Below are positions 1-8,555 of a stretch of 43,408 nt of DNA, piece by piece. The stretch is from Halalkalicoccus subterraneus. GTDB taxonomy: Archaea > Halobacteriota > Halobacteria > Halobacteriales > Halalkalicoccaceae. Under the pieces are notes generated by a model, which saw nothing but the letters and a program-made list of their open reading frames with translations, was not told the origin of the DNA and searched no databases. Within the stretch, counting starts at the first letter, position 1; every line of letters begins with the position of its first letter. Where the stretch lies: assembly GCF_003697815.1 (NCBI RefSeq), contig NZ_RDQG01000028.1, forward strand, positions 1-43,408, in the 5' to 3' direction. Position numbers and translations under genes: made by a program.

Positions 1-1
1 A

Positions 2-211
2 GCCAACGAGATCATCGAAACCACCGCCGAAAAGGGCCTGCTCTCGGGGAAGTCCCCGACGGGCTATGCCGCCGCGGCGATCTACGCCGCCTCGCTACTC
101 TGTAACGAGAAGAAGACTCAACGCGAGGTCGCCGACGTCGCCCAGGTCACGGAAGTCACCATCCGGAACCGGTATCAAGAACAGATCGAAGCGATGGGGA
201 TCCACAGCTAA
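2..211 (+). CDS. tfb: Transcription initiation factor IIB (TFB), C-terminal fragment
   Basis: The window opens inside this gene; 69 residues and the stop are visible. The sequence ([16 protein letters not shown], then a helix-turn-helix ending in [18 protein letters not shown]) matches the end of the second cyclin-like repeat of archaeal TFB. TFB binds TBP-bound promoter DNA at the BRE and recruits RNA polymerase. The N-terminal zinc ribbon, B-finger and first cyclin repeat lie upstream of the window. Haloarchaea usually carry several TFB paralogues, and which one this is cannot be told from the tail. Family assignment is firm. Confidence 0.93.
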   Translation, partial: ANEIIETTAEKGLLSGKSPTGYAAAAIYAASLLCNEKKTQREVADVAQVTEVTIRNRYQEQIEAMGIHS

Positions 212-313
212 CCCGACCTCTCACTGCGGTCGGCGTTCCGCGTCCCATAGTGAATCGCCTCCGAACGCCCGCCAGCCGAACGTTCAAGCCGCTTCGCGTC
301 CTAGAAGAGACGA

Positions 314-1621
314 ATGCGACTCGACGAGTATCTCGAGGGGTTCGAGCGCGACGAGGCCGCCGAGCGCCGCCGGCTCGCCCGCGAGAAGTCCTACGGGATC
401 ACCCGCTACCTCGACGAGGTCGAGGACCGATTCAACGACGCGCTCTCGGGGGACTCGTTGGTCGGTTCGACGGCCCCCTCCATTTTCGTCGGCCACTCGA
501 ACTACCCGAAGGTGTCGACCGGCCTGCTCTCGCCCGTCGGTGACGAGGACCGTGCGTCGGAATATGCCACCGACGGCGAGTGGTACCGTCAAGGGCTCTC
601 GATCGACGACGTCGTCCAGCGCCGGACTGGACTGTTGAACGCCAACCGATTCACCGACGTCCGCTCGGTCGGGGAGAGTCCGGCCACCGACAAGACGGGC
701 TCGCCGAACGTTCACGACGTCTGGGACGGCTTCGTCGGCACCCAGCGGGAGGTCGCCATCGCCGACCGACCCGTCGACGTCGAGATCGGGCTCTCCGATT
801 CACGGCTTGACTTCGATTTCCCCGACGGTGACACCGCCGCGCCACGGGGCCCGCGCACGGGCGCCGAATCCGCGACTCTCACCGAGAACCCCCACGTCCC
901 CCGCGCCGTCGAAAAAACGTTAGAGGACGACGACTGGCGTGCCGAGGGCGCGATGAGCTATCTCTACCGACGAGGGTTCGACGTCTACGAGATCAACCGC
1001 ATCCTCTCGGCGGGCGCGCTCGGCGAGGCCGACACTCGACGATTGGTCCCCACCCGCTGGTCGATCACCGCCGTCGACGACACCGTCGGGAAGTTCCTTA
1101 GAGGATCCATTCGCTCGAACCCGAGCGTCGACGAGACGCAGGTGTTCTCCAGCGAGTACATGGGCAATCGCTACTGGGCGGTCCTTTCTCCGGGCAACTG
1201 GGAGTTCGAACTCGTCGAGATGAAGGCACCGGGAAGCGTCTGGAACCCCGTCGGTTCGGACGTCTGGATCGCGAGCGACCACGAGGGCTACGAGGGCCGA
1301 ACGGGGTATGTCGACGGCGGCACTGCAGGAGCGTACTACGCGACCCGGCTCGCCGCCCTCGAGTACCTCGAAGAGATCGGCCGGCAGGCGAAGGTGCTCG
1401 TGTTGCGCCACGTCTCCGACGAATACTGGGCGCCGGTGGGAGTGTGGCAGATCCGCGAAAGCGTGCGGGACGCCTTCGAGGGCGAAAGCGGGGTCGCCGA
1501 GACCTTCCACGAAGCAGTTGGCGGAATCGAACCGCATCTCCCCGTCTCGACGGGGCAGTTGCGGCGGTCCTCGGAGATGGTCGCGGGCGTGCAGGCCTCC
1601 CTTGCGGACTTCGCGCCCTGA
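314..1621 (+). CDS. nreA: DNA repair protein NreA
   Basis: A 435-residue protein of the archaeal Nre family (DUF650/DUF651 domains). Recognisable stretches include the N-terminal SIFVGHSNYPKV region and the C-terminal half with QIRESVRDAF. Nre proteins are known to act in DNA damage repair with PCNA. The last nine residues, QASLADFAP, have the form of a PCNA-interacting (PIP-like) motif, placed at the extreme C-terminus as in other archaeal Nre proteins. No cysteine is present, so an N-terminal zinc finger found in some relatives is missing. The ATG at 314 is followed by the expected family N-terminus. The gene follows the TFB gene by about 100 bp and reads in the same direction. Confidence 0.92.
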   Translation: MRLDEYLEGFERDEAAERRRLAREKSYGITRYLDEVEDRFNDALSGDSLVGSTAPSIFVGHSNYPKVSTGLLSPVGDEDRASEYATDGEWYRQGLSIDDVVQRRTGLLNANRFTDVRSVGESPATDKTGSPNVHDVWDGFVGTQREVAIADRPVDVEIGLSDSRLDFDFPDGDTAAPRGPRTGAESATLTENPHVPRAVEKTLEDDDWRAEGAMSYLYRRGFDVYEINRILSAGALGEADTRRLVPTRWSITAVDDTVGKFLRGSIRSNPSVDETQVFSSEYMGNRYWAVLSPGNWEFELVEMKAPGSVWNPVGSDVWIASDHEGYEGRTGYVDGGTAGAYYATRLAALEYLEEIGRQAKVLVLRHVSDEYWAPVGVWQIRESVRDAFEGESGVAETFHEAVGGIEPHLPVSTGQLRRSSEMVAGVQASLADFAP

Positions 1622-1673
1622 CCGCAGACAGGCAGGGGCGAACGCTTATTCGCCCCTCGTCCGTAGCGGGCCC

Positions 1674-1898
1674 ATGGACGCGGACGTACTGATGGCCGTG
1701 GGCTCGTTTTCCCCGGTCGAACTCGGCCTGCTCGCACTGATCGGAGTGACGATCGTCCTGCCCGTCGTGCTGGCGCTGGCGCTCGAACGGTTCGTCTACG
1801 AGGGCCGGGCGGCCGACCCGGTCGGCTTCGCGGAGTTCGAGGGACGCTTCGAGAACGGGGAGACGTGGGCCGAGCAGATCCGCGAGAACGAGGAGTAG
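1674..1898 (+). CDS. Small single-span membrane protein, function unknown
   Basis: A 74-residue protein with one hydrophobic segment (about residues 14-38, rich in Leu, Val and Ala) followed by an acidic soluble tail. A box A-like CTTATT at about 1645-1650 lies 26 nt before the ATG, which supports this start and a leaderless mRNA. The stop codon abuts the stop of the convergent DUF302 gene (1898/1899). I do not recognise a family. Small tail-anchored or single-span proteins of this kind are common in haloarchaea, and nothing here indicates a job. Confidence 0.72.
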   Translation: MDADVLMAVGSFSPVELGLLALIGVTIVLPVVLALALERFVYEGRAADPVGFAEFEGRFENGETWAEQIRENEE

Positions 1899-2441
1899 CT
1901 ATTCGTCGTCATCGCGCCGGGCACCCGAGTGCTTGCCCTGTCCCTCGCGTTTGCCGCCCTGTCGTCCACGCGGTTCCTCACCACTCCCGGACGCGTCGGT
2001 CGTCTCGAGGTCGTCGAAGGCCTCCTCAACCATCCGCCCTGTCCCGTCGACGACCGCTTCCCAGTCGTCGTTGTCGGGGGCGATCCCGTTCAGCCGGGCG
2101 ATCTTCATGATCGAGACGTGATAGACCTGCTGGAGGCCGGGCTCGACCTCCCAGACGACGACGTTACAGGGGAACAACGCACCGATCTCGCGGGTGACCT
2201 CGAGGGCCTTGTCGGCCATCTCGGGGTTGCACGCGCCGAGCACGTAGTAGGGGTCGCGATCGGCGTCGATCTTCTCGCGCAACAGGTCCGAGGGCGAGAA
2301 CTCGACGGGCACGCCGAAGCCGGCCGATTCGAACGTCTGTCGGACGTGCTCGATCGCCTCGTCGTGGTCCATGTTCAGCGTCACGCTTCGTTCGCCGATG
2401 TCAGCTCGGGTGAGCTGTTCCGGATCGATCGGAAGGCTCAT
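1899..2441 (-). CDS. DUF302 domain protein
   Basis: A 180-residue protein whose middle (about residues 20-135) is a DUF302 domain: the pattern HDEAIEHVRQTFESAGFGV, then YYVLGACNPEMADKAL, and a final strand with PCNVVVWE. DUF302 proteins have a small alpha/beta fold; the biochemical role is not established. The C-terminal 45 residues are a charged low-complexity tail rich in Gly, Arg, Lys and Asp, probably disordered. The start at MSLPIDPEQ is chosen because a long T-run (on this strand) centred near 2468 lies about 26 nt upstream, as expected for a leaderless promoter. The frame stays open upstream, but that part overlaps the CPBP gene. Confidence 0.85.
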   Translation of the reverse strand: MSLPIDPEQLTRADIGERSVTLNMDHDEAIEHVRQTFESAGFGVPVEFSPSDLLREKIDADRDPYYVLGACNPEMADKALEVTREIGALFPCNVVVWEVEPGLQQVYHVSIMKIARLNGIAPDNDDWEAVVDGTGRMVEEAFDDLETTDASGSGEEPRGRQGGKREGQGKHSGARRDDDE

Positions 2442-2482
2442 GTCGGGTACGTCGTCCGAGGGCGCCAAAAAAGACTCGCCGG

Positions 2483-3139
2483 CTACAGCGGCAGGGGGAG
2501 CCACGAGAGCCACTGGAGAACCCGGTCGGGCGAAACGAGCGGCTCGTGGAGGACGAGCCAGTCGAGCAGAACGAGTCCGCCGCCGTGGGCGACGACGGAG
2601 GGCAGGATCGAGTCGGCGTGATAGTCGACCGCGCCGAACAGCACGTCCGTCGGCCCCGAGAGGATCAGCTCGACGGGGGGTTTGGAGACGTGAAGCAGCG
2701 TGTACAGGACGGGGCTGATGAAGATGCACTTCGCGCCGAGGTCCCTGACGCCGACACAGAGCAGCCCCCGGAAGTAGGTCTCGGTGGCGAGCGCGAGGAC
2801 GAACAGCTGGATCGCGTGGGGGACGAACGCTAGGTCGGGCGTCGTCTGCCACATCGGGTAGAACTCCCGGACGCTGGGGAGCGTCGAACCCACGAGATAG
2901 AAGGGCAATACGAACACCGAGAGCAACAGCGTATCGCGGATCGCCCGGCGATCTATTTTCCAGCCGATGTGTCTACCGTGGACCAGCCCGAGGCCGAGCG
3001 GGATCACCAGATACAGCAGGGTATCGCGGACGACCCGCTCGGTGATCGATGTCGTCCCCCAGCTCACCCAGACGACGAGAACGACCCCCGCGACCAGCAG
3101 GGCGCGCTGAATCCACGAGAGCCGCTCTGCGATCGCCAT
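2483..3139 (-). CDS. CPBP-family intramembrane protease-like protein
   Basis: A 218-residue, very hydrophobic protein with about six membrane segments. It resembles the CPBP (CAAX protease/bacteriocin-processing, Abi) family of integral membrane metallo-endopeptidases. The key motif is usually EExxxR; here it reads E120-T121-xx-R124 (ETYFRG), so one of the two acidic residues is replaced. A later His is present (LLHVSKPP). The altered motif makes catalytic activity uncertain. The start codon lies immediately downstream of the stop of the DUF5789 gene (3140-3142), so the two are likely co-transcribed from the promoter near 3456. Family assignment is fair and activity is open. Confidence 0.8.
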   Translation of the reverse strand: MAIAERLSWIQRALLVAGVVLVVWVSWGTTSITERVVRDTLLYLVIPLGLGLVHGRHIGWKIDRRAIRDTLLLSVFVLPFYLVGSTLPSVREFYPMWQTTPDLAFVPHAIQLFVLALATETYFRGLLCVGVRDLGAKCIFISPVLYTLLHVSKPPVELILSGPTDVLFGAVDYHADSILPSVVAHGGGLVLLDWLVLHEPLVSPDRVLQWLSWLPLPL

Positions 3140-3430
3140 CTACTCGTCGGTCGGTATCGGCCCGTCACCGGTGACCTCGCGACAGGCGGTGACGAACTCC
3201 TGTCGGCTCTCGAAGTACGGGTTCTCGACCGAGTCGAGCAGTTCGCCGACGGCCTGCGGTCCGTCGGGGGTTCGGACGACGCTGTCGCCCTCCTTGCGCC
3301 TGATCTCGCTTTGCTGGACGGGCCAGTTGAGTCGGGAAGCGACCCGCGCGATGGGGGCTCCATCGACGTCCGCACCCTCGCCGAGTTCGACGAGCGGGGC
3401 GTCCTCCTCCTCCTCTTCGTCGTCGCTCAT
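3140..3430 (-). CDS. DUF5789 family protein
   Basis: A 96-residue acidic protein starting MSDDEEEEE, with the body LVELGEGADVDGAPIARVASRLNWP (two pieces) and VVRTPDGPQAVGELLDSV typical of the haloarchaeal DUF5789 family, whose function is unknown. The frame could start 10 residues further upstream, but MSDDEE is the more usual family start and lies about 26 nt downstream of an AT-rich stretch near 3456. It is the first gene of a probable two-gene unit with the CPBP gene, whose ATG directly follows this stop. Confidence 0.82.
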   Translation of the reverse strand: MSDDEEEEEDAPLVELGEGADVDGAPIARVASRLNWPVQQSEIRRKEGDSVVRTPDGPQAVGELLDSVENPYFESRQEFVTACREVTGDGPIPTDE

Positions 3431-3511
3431 GGCCGTCGATTCGCGAGGGGCGTGATTCAAGCTTTCGATCGGCCTGAAAGGCTTTTACTGCGGGCAATAC
3501 AACGACTCGGT

Positions 3512-4087
3512 ATGTACGTCCGAGGTGCCAAGAATCGAGACGAGGCCTGGCTCCTCGACGAGATCGAGCGACTGGATCTCGACGAGGCGGCGTTTCGCTC
3601 CCGGGAGTACGTCGTCGCGCTCGACGAGGAATCGGGCGAGAAGGCCGGGTTCGGTCGACTGCGACCCCACGAGGAGGCGGCCGAGCTCACCAGCCTCGGC
3701 GTCACCGACCCGTGGCGCGGTCAGGGCGTCGGCGCGCACGTCGTCGAACGACTCGTCGAACACGCCGGCGACGAGGGGTTCGAGACGGCCTACGCGCTTG
3801 CACCAGAGCCCGACTACCTGCTCCAGTTCGGCTTCGAGCCGGTCGAGCGATCGGCGCTGCCCGAATCCCTCCAGGCGCGCCTCGAGGCGAAACGCGAACG
3901 TCACGACGAGGTGCTCGCGATGGGTCTGGATATCGACTCGTTCTCGATGCCCGACCGGCTCCGCGAGCGGTTCAAGGAGGCCTCGCCGGTCGCCGAGGCC
4001 GGTCCCGACGCGGAATCGATCCCGGCCGAGGAGTTCGGGATCGACCCCAAGAGTGCGACCTACAAGTACGACACCGGCCGTCAGTAG
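3512..4087 (+). CDS. GNAT-family N-acetyltransferase
   Basis: A 191-residue protein with a GNAT fold in its first 120 residues: strand ELTSLGVTDPWRGQGVGAHVV contains the acetyl-CoA pyrophosphate-binding loop (R/Q-x-x-G-x-G/A form, here RGQGVG), and the later strand YLLQFGFEPV is the usual GNAT C-terminal beta strand. The C-terminal 70 residues carry an extra conserved-looking tail (EEFGIDPKSATYKYDTG). The acceptor substrate cannot be told. The ATG lies 26 nt after a TTTTA box A at 3483-3488. The 3' end overlaps the convergent small membrane gene by 7 bp. Confidence 0.87.
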   Translation: MYVRGAKNRDEAWLLDEIERLDLDEAAFRSREYVVALDEESGEKAGFGRLRPHEEAAELTSLGVTDPWRGQGVGAHVVERLVEHAGDEGFETAYALAPEPDYLLQFGFEPVERSALPESLQARLEAKRERHDEVLAMGLDIDSFSMPDRLRERFKEASPVAEAGPDAESIPAEEFGIDPKSATYKYDTGRQ

Positions 4088-4332
4088 TCCTCGCGTTCGG
4101 TGATGAAACCGTTCTTGAAGGCGATCCACGTCAGCACGCTTATGAAGAGGATGGGCGGGAGGATGGCGAACCCCCAGATCGGGTTGAGTCCCCACCCGAT
4201 GACGAGCACCACGTCGAAGATCCCGAGCGCCACGAACGGGAGGGTGTACTTCGTTGCCCGCCAGCGATCGCTGTCCTCGTCCGTCGGAATCGGCGAGCCC
4301 TCGCCCTCGTCGGGGGCGATCGGCGTGTCCAT
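4081..4332 (-). CDS. Small two-span membrane protein, function unknown
   Basis: An 83-residue protein with an acidic N-terminal 30 residues followed by two hydrophobic segments (about 34-51 and 56-74) and a short charged tail FITEREDY. It is not a family I can name. Two ATGs are possible: 4341 (MSPMDTP) and 4332 (MDTPIAP). The second is preferred because a T-run on this strand centred near 4357 lies 25 nt away, matching leaderless spacing. The gene is divergent from the mutase gene at 4424, and its 3' end overlaps the GNAT gene. Confidence 0.74.
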   Translation of the reverse strand: MDTPIAPDEGEGSPIPTDEDSDRWRATKYTLPFVALGIFDVVLVIGWGLNPIWGFAILPPILFISVLTWIAFKNGFITEREDY

Positions 4333-4391
4333 AGGGCTCATTGTAGCCCGGCGACAAAAAGTGACGCGAACCGCCCCGCGCGATTGACGAC

Positions 4392-4399
4392 CGCTTAAG
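4392..4399 (+). promoter_or_regulatory. Box A of the methylmalonyl-CoA mutase gene
   Basis: The palindromic CTTAAG centred near 4397 lies 27 nt before the ATG at 4424, which is the spacing expected for a TATA box serving a leaderless transcript. It sits in the 91-bp divergent region shared with the small membrane gene. Confidence 0.55.
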
Positions 4400-4423
4400 A
4401 GCCTGCGCACGGTAGAGTTTGGC

Positions 4424-6106
4424 ATGTTCGACCAGAAGGAACTCGAATCGATCCGCGAGGGGAAATCACAGTGGGAGGCGGAGACGCGCGGGCCCACCGT
4501 CGAGCGCTTCGGGGAACGAAAGGAGACCTTCACGACCGACACCGCCGGCCACGAGATCGATCCCCTCTATACGCCCGACGACGTCGCGGATCTCGATTAC
4601 GAGGAGGACCTCGGATTTCCCGGCGAGGACCCCTATACCAGGGGAGTCTACTCGACGATGTATCGCGGGCGCCTCTGGACGATGCGCCAGTACGCCGGCA
4701 TGGGCAGTGCCGTCGAGACCAACGAGCGCTACCACTACCTCATGGACCAGGGCCAGACCGGCCTCTCGATGGCGTTCGACTTACCCACGCAGATGGGCTA
4801 CGACTCGGACGCCGAGATGGCGGCCGGCGAGGTCGGCAAATCCGGTGTGGCGATCGATTCCCTCGACGACATGCGGACCGTCTTCGAGGAGATCCCCCTC
4901 GATGAGGTCTCGACGAGCATGACGATCAACGCGCCCGCGGCCGTCCTGCTCGCGATGTACATTGCCGTCGGCGACGAGCAGGGCGTCCCCCGCGAGGAAC
5001 TCAGAGGAACGATCCAGAACGATCTCCTGAAGGAGTACATCGCCCGCAATACCTACATCTACCCGCCCGGTCCTTCGATGAGAATCATCACCGACGTCTT
5101 CGAGTTCTGCGCCGAGGAGGTGCCCAACTTCAACACGATCTCCATTTCGGGCTATCACATCCGCGAGGCCGGCGCCTCGGCGGCCCAAGAGCTGGCGTTC
5201 ACCCTCGGAAACGGCATCGAGTACGTCGAGGCCGCGCTCGACGCCGGCCAGGACGTCGACGAGTTCGCCCCCCAACTGTCCTTTTTCTTCAACGCACACA
5301 ACGACATCTTCGAGGAGGTCGCGAAGTTCAGGGCGGCCCGCCGGATGTGGGCGCGGATCATGGAGGAACGGTTCGACGCCAGTACTGAAAAAGCGAAGCA
5401 GCTGAAGTTCCACACCCAGACCGCCGGATCGATGCTGACCGCCCAGCAGATCGAGAACAACGTGGTTCGAGTGGCCTATCAGGCACTGGCGGCGGTACTG
5501 GGCGGTACCCAGAGCCTCCACACCAACGGCAAGGACGAGGCGCTCGCGCTGCCGACCGAGAAGTCGGTCAGGACCGCCCTGCGGACCCAGCAGATCCTCG
5601 CCCACGAGTCGGGCGCCGCCGACACCATCGACCCGCTTGCCGGCTCGTACTACGTCGAGGCGCTCACGGACGAACTCGAGGAGGAGGCCTTCGAGCTCAT
5701 CAGAGAAGTCGACGACCGGGGCGGAATGCTGCAGGCCGTCGAGGACCAGTGGGTCCAACGGCAGATCCAAGACGTCGCCTACGAACGCCAGCGTGAGATC
5801 GAGGAGGGCGAGCGGGTCATCGTCGGCGTCAACGAGTACGAGGTGAGCGAGGAGCCCGAGATGGACATCGAGGAGGTCACCGAGGAGGACCAGCAGCGCC
5901 AGATCAGCCGGCTAGAGGGAGTCAGGGAGGGGCGCGACGACGAGGCGGTCGCCGAGGCGCTTGCGGCGCTCGAGACGGCCGCCGAGGGCACGGAAAACGT
6001 CATGCCTCCGATCCTCGACGCCGTAAAGGCCGAGGCGACGACCGGCGAGATCTGCGACGTGCTTCGCGAGAGCTTCGGCGAGTATCATCCGGGCAGCGCG
6101 CTGTGA
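4424..6106 (+). CDS. mcmA1: Methylmalonyl-CoA mutase, large (catalytic) subunit
   Basis: A 560-residue protein covering only the catalytic TIM-barrel part of methylmalonyl-CoA mutase, which interconverts (R)-methylmalonyl-CoA and succinyl-CoA using adenosylcobalamin. Diagnostic stretches are [20 protein letters not shown] (substrate and radical-site region), [16 protein letters not shown] and [13 protein letters not shown] with the active-site His. The B12-binding domain (DxHxxG) is absent, as expected for the split archaeal enzyme; the partner small subunit is not in this window. The epimerase that supplies its substrate is present at 41922. The start is supported by a box A at -27. Confidence 0.95.
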   Translation: MFDQKELESIREGKSQWEAETRGPTVERFGERKETFTTDTAGHEIDPLYTPDDVADLDYEEDLGFPGEDPYTRGVYSTMYRGRLWTMRQYAGMGSAVETNERYHYLMDQGQTGLSMAFDLPTQMGYDSDAEMAAGEVGKSGVAIDSLDDMRTVFEEIPLDEVSTSMTINAPAAVLLAMYIAVGDEQGVPREELRGTIQNDLLKEYIARNTYIYPPGPSMRIITDVFEFCAEEVPNFNTISISGYHIREAGASAAQELAFTLGNGIEYVEAALDAGQDVDEFAPQLSFFFNAHNDIFEEVAKFRAARRMWARIMEERFDASTEKAKQLKFHTQTAGSMLTAQQIENNVVRVAYQALAAVLGGTQSLHTNGKDEALALPTEKSVRTALRTQQILAHESGAADTIDPLAGSYYVEALTDELEEEAFELIREVDDRGGMLQAVEDQWVQRQIQDVAYERQREIEEGERVIVGVNEYEVSEEPEMDIEEVTEEDQQRQISRLEGVREGRDDEAVAEALAALETAAEGTENVMPPILDAVKAEATTGEICDVLRESFGEYHPGSAL

Positions 6107-6175
6107 GCCGCTTTCGAAGGACGAACTTGCTGACGCATCCCGAACGCCTATTCCTCTCACGCCCCTTTTTCGGGT

Positions 6176-7000
6176 ATGGACTCACCGACCAGTGACGACG
6201 TAGCGACCGTGAACGGAATGCCGATGCTCGGGCTCGGCACCTGGCAAAACGAGGACGAAGAGGAGTGTGCCGAAAGCGTCCGAGCGGCCCTCGAAACGGG
6301 CTATCGCCACATCGACACCGCCCAGGCCTACGGCAACGAGGAGAGCGTCGGCGAGGGGATCGAGCGCGCCGGCGTCGACCGCGAGGACGTCTTCCTCGCG
6401 ACGAAGGTCTGGATCGAGAACCTCGAGCCGGAGGACGTGGTCGAGAGCACCGAGGAGAGCCTCGAAAAGCTCGGCGTCGACTACGTGGACCTGCTGTACA
6501 TCCACTGGCCGGCCGGCGAGTACGACCCCGAGGACACCTTCGACGCGCTCTCGACGCTGGTGGCCGACGGCCTCGTCGAGAACGTCGGCGTCTCGAACTT
6601 CGAGCCCGAACAGCTCGACGATGCCCGGGAGGCGAGCGATATAGATATCTTCGCGAACCAGGTCGAGTGTCACCCCCTCCTCCCCCAGGAGTCCCTGCGA
6701 GCCTACGCCGACGAACACGACATCCCGCTGGTTGCCTACTCGCCGCTGGCGCGCGGGGAGGTCTTCGACGTGCCCGAACTCGAAGAGATCGCCGAGAAAC
6801 ACGACGCCAGCGCCGCACAGGTCAGTCTCGCGTGGCTCCGCGAGAAGGGGATCGCGGCGATCCCGAAGGCGACCGGCGAGGAGCACATCCGCGACAACTG
6901 GGAGTCCCTGGCGCTCGAACTCGACGCCGAGGACGTCGAGGTCATCGACGGGATCGATACACAGGAACGCCAGGTCGACCCCGATTTCGCCCCCTGGTAG
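6176..7000 (+). CDS. Aldo/keto reductase
   Basis: A 274-residue protein of the aldo/keto reductase superfamily, which uses NAD(P)H to reduce carbonyl compounds. The catalytic tetrad is intact: D47 and Y52 in GYRHIDTAQAYGNE, K77 in LATKVW and H110 in YIHWP. The signature GVSNF and the cofactor-binding IPKATGEEHIRDN near the C-terminus are also present. The length is typical of AKR5-like 2,5-diketogluconate-reductase relatives, but the substrate is unknown. It follows the mutase gene by 69 bp. A CTATTC box about 26 nt before the ATG suggests its own promoter. Confidence 0.93.
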   Translation: MDSPTSDDVATVNGMPMLGLGTWQNEDEEECAESVRAALETGYRHIDTAQAYGNEESVGEGIERAGVDREDVFLATKVWIENLEPEDVVESTEESLEKLGVDYVDLLYIHWPAGEYDPEDTFDALSTLVADGLVENVGVSNFEPEQLDDAREASDIDIFANQVECHPLLPQESLRAYADEHDIPLVAYSPLARGEVFDVPELEEIAEKHDASAAQVSLAWLREKGIAAIPKATGEEHIRDNWESLALELDAEDVEVIDGIDTQERQVDPDFAPW

Positions 7001-7047
7001 GTACTGTCGGCCATAAGACTAAAGATATTTTATGTTAATTGAGCGGT

Positions 7048-7575
7048 ATGACAGCGCGGTCACGCCCGACGAGCCGGGCGGGGGCGATCCGACTCGATCT
7101 CTGGCGGTTGTACGAGCGGTGGATGGAACTGTGCTTCCGGCGAAACGACGACGCGCCGGCGGTGCGCGCGCCGGTACCGAACACGGCGGTCGGACGCCTC
7201 GCATACGGTAGCTGGGCGGTACTGGGCGCGCTGGTCGTCGCGGGCCTCTATCCGCTGGTGACGATCGGATTCGGACTACGCCCCTGGGCGCGCCGCGCCG
7301 AACGGGTGGCCGGTTTCGAACCCGGAGCCGCATGCGGCGGTCGGACGGCGATGGTCCTGCTCGCGTACCCCGCGCTCGCGATCGCGGTCGGTCTCGCGAT
7401 CGCGAGCGGGTTAACGGCCGTTCCGGGACCCCATCCGACGGGGTTGCTCGGGGCCGAGATCGATCGCGGGGGGTTCGTATCGGTGATGGGGCTTGCGATC
7501 CCCGTGGGCTGGACGGTCGGTTGCGCCGTCAGGCTCGCTGACCTCGTTCGGCCCGCACGTCGGAAGAAAACCTAA
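7048..7575 (+). CDS. Multi-span membrane protein, function unknown
   Basis: A 175-residue protein with a basic N-terminus (Arg-rich, residues 1-45) and three to four hydrophobic segments: about 55-75, 100-122 and 140-160. No known family is recognised. ATG at 7048 is chosen; an in-frame TTG lies three codons upstream. The preceding 45 bp (7001-7047) are unusually AT-rich for this genome (ACTAAAGATATTTTATG) and contain the likely box A. Codon use is like the neighbours. Confidence 0.72.
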   Translation: MTARSRPTSRAGAIRLDLWRLYERWMELCFRRNDDAPAVRAPVPNTAVGRLAYGSWAVLGALVVAGLYPLVTIGFGLRPWARRAERVAGFEPGAACGGRTAMVLLAYPALAIAVGLAIASGLTAVPGPHPTGLLGAEIDRGGFVSVMGLAIPVGWTVGCAVRLADLVRPARRKKT

Positions 7576-7613
7576 ACGGTTATTGCGGCGGAGGAGTGAG
7601 ACGTAGGATACCT

Positions 7614-7763
7614 ATGCCGCTCATCGACACGGTTCGGACCTATCTCACCGAAACGGAGCCGGTGATCTCTGAATGCCGACAGTGCGGAACGACGGTCGAA
7701 TCGGGCGCCGAGGAGTGTCCCGCGTGTGGCGAGGCGGCGATCGCCCGCTATCACGTCGCCTGA
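7614..7763 (+). CDS. Small zinc-ribbon protein (49 aa)
   Basis: A 49-residue protein starting MPLIDTVRTYL. It holds two CxxC pairs, ECRQCG (C21, C24) and ECPACG (C35, C38), spaced as in a single zinc ribbon. Such micro zinc-finger proteins are numerous in haloarchaea; several affect physiology, but the target of this one is unknown. The reading frame is intact from ATG to TGA, and the Cys pattern argues against a chance frame. It lies between two small membrane-protein genes reading in the same direction. Confidence 0.78.
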   Translation: MPLIDTVRTYLTETEPVISECRQCGTTVESGAEECPACGEAAIARYHVA

Positions 7764-7815
7764 AGCGAGCGGGGCGAACCGACAGTCTCATCCTCACCGC
7801 GACGAAGCATCGAGT

Positions 7816-8004
7816 ATGGAGTTCGATCTCCCGAAGACGGCCGCGGTGTTCGTCGCGTTGATCGCCCTCGGCGTCGTCGGGACGATGCCGATGATGGGGG
7901 CCGGGACCGTACTCATGATGGTGCTGCCCTCGATGGTGATCTTCGGCCTGCTCGTGCTCGCGATCGGCGTCAAACACGGCGAATACCGCGCAACGACCCG
8001 ATAA
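7816..8004 (+). CDS. Small two-span membrane protein (62 aa)
   Basis: A 62-residue protein that is almost entirely hydrophobic: segment 1 at about residues 9-30 and segment 2 at about 32-51, rich in Met, Gly, Val and Leu, then a short tail KHGEYRATTR. I recognise no function. The ATG at 7816 follows the zinc-ribbon gene by 52 bp. A hairpin at 8033-8054, shared with the convergent TRAM gene, probably ends its transcript. Confidence 0.7.
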   Translation: MEFDLPKTAAVFVALIALGVVGTMPMMGAGTVLMMVLPSMVIFGLLVLAIGVKHGEYRATTR

Positions 8005-8032
8005 ACCCGAGGCTCGACGGGATGTGAAAACC

Positions 8033-8054
8033 GGCCGATCCGAACGGACCGGCC
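8033..8054. terminator. Stem-loop between convergent genes
   Basis: The arms GGCCGATCCG (8033-8042) and CGGACCGGCC (8045-8054) form a 10-bp stem with one A-C mismatch and a minimal AA loop. It lies in the 69-bp gap between the ends of two convergent genes, so it may act on both transcripts. No long U-run follows, so termination activity is inferred from position. Confidence 0.45.
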
Positions 8055-8073
8055 AACGAGGGAAATTGTGGAG

Positions 8074-8472
8074 CTATTCGTCGATGACTTCGCCGACCGC
8101 GAAGTTCGATTTGACCTGACTGACCTCGACTTTCACCTGCTCGCCGATCTCGGCACCGGGGACGATGATGACGTAGCCACGCTCGACGCGGGCGATGCCG
8201 TCGCCCTGCTTGCCGATGTCCTCGATCTCGACGTAGCGGATCTCGCCCTCCTCGACCGGCGGTTGGGGTTCGGTGGAGGGTCGGCGGTTGGTGGTCGTCT
8301 CGGTTTCCGTGGTTTCGGTCGCCTCGCGGGAGACAAGCGCGACGCGGTACGTTTTACCGGGTTCGAGCGATCCCGTTTCGATCTCGCTGTCGGGGATCTC
8401 GACGGTGTACTCGCCGTCGCGTTCGGTGAGTTCGGCGTTGAACAGACACAGGAGCTTATCAGATATTTGCAT
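8074..8472 (-). CDS. TRAM-domain RNA-binding protein
   Basis: A 132-residue protein with a TRAM domain in its C-terminal half (about residues 74-130: VEIEDIGKQGDGIARVERGYVI (in part), VPGAEIGEQVKVEVSQVKSNFAVGEV). TRAM is a small beta-barrel that binds RNA; stand-alone TRAM proteins in archaea have been proposed to act as RNA chaperones. The N-terminal half is a separate small domain joined by a Thr/Pro/Glu-rich linker (about 50-72). Unlike most genes here, the start is preceded by a Shine-Dalgarno-like GGAGGT 4-5 nt before the ATG, pointing to a leadered transcript. Confidence 0.88.
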   Translation of the reverse strand: MQISDKLLCLFNAELTERDGEYTVEIPDSEIETGSLEPGKTYRVALVSREATETTETETTTNRRPSTEPQPPVEEGEIRYVEIEDIGKQGDGIARVERGYVIIVPGAEIGEQVKVEVSQVKSNFAVGEVIDE

Positions 8473-8555
8473 GGAGACCTCCGGCCTAAGCGTGGGAGTC
8501 GTGCCTAATAGTAGTTACTCCCACTCGGCCCACCCGGCGACGGCCGCGCCGGACG

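Noticed and set aside
4781-5770. Open frame of 329 codons antisense to the mutase gene
   Set aside because: It is fully inside the well-supported methylmalonyl-CoA mutase gene and resembles no protein.
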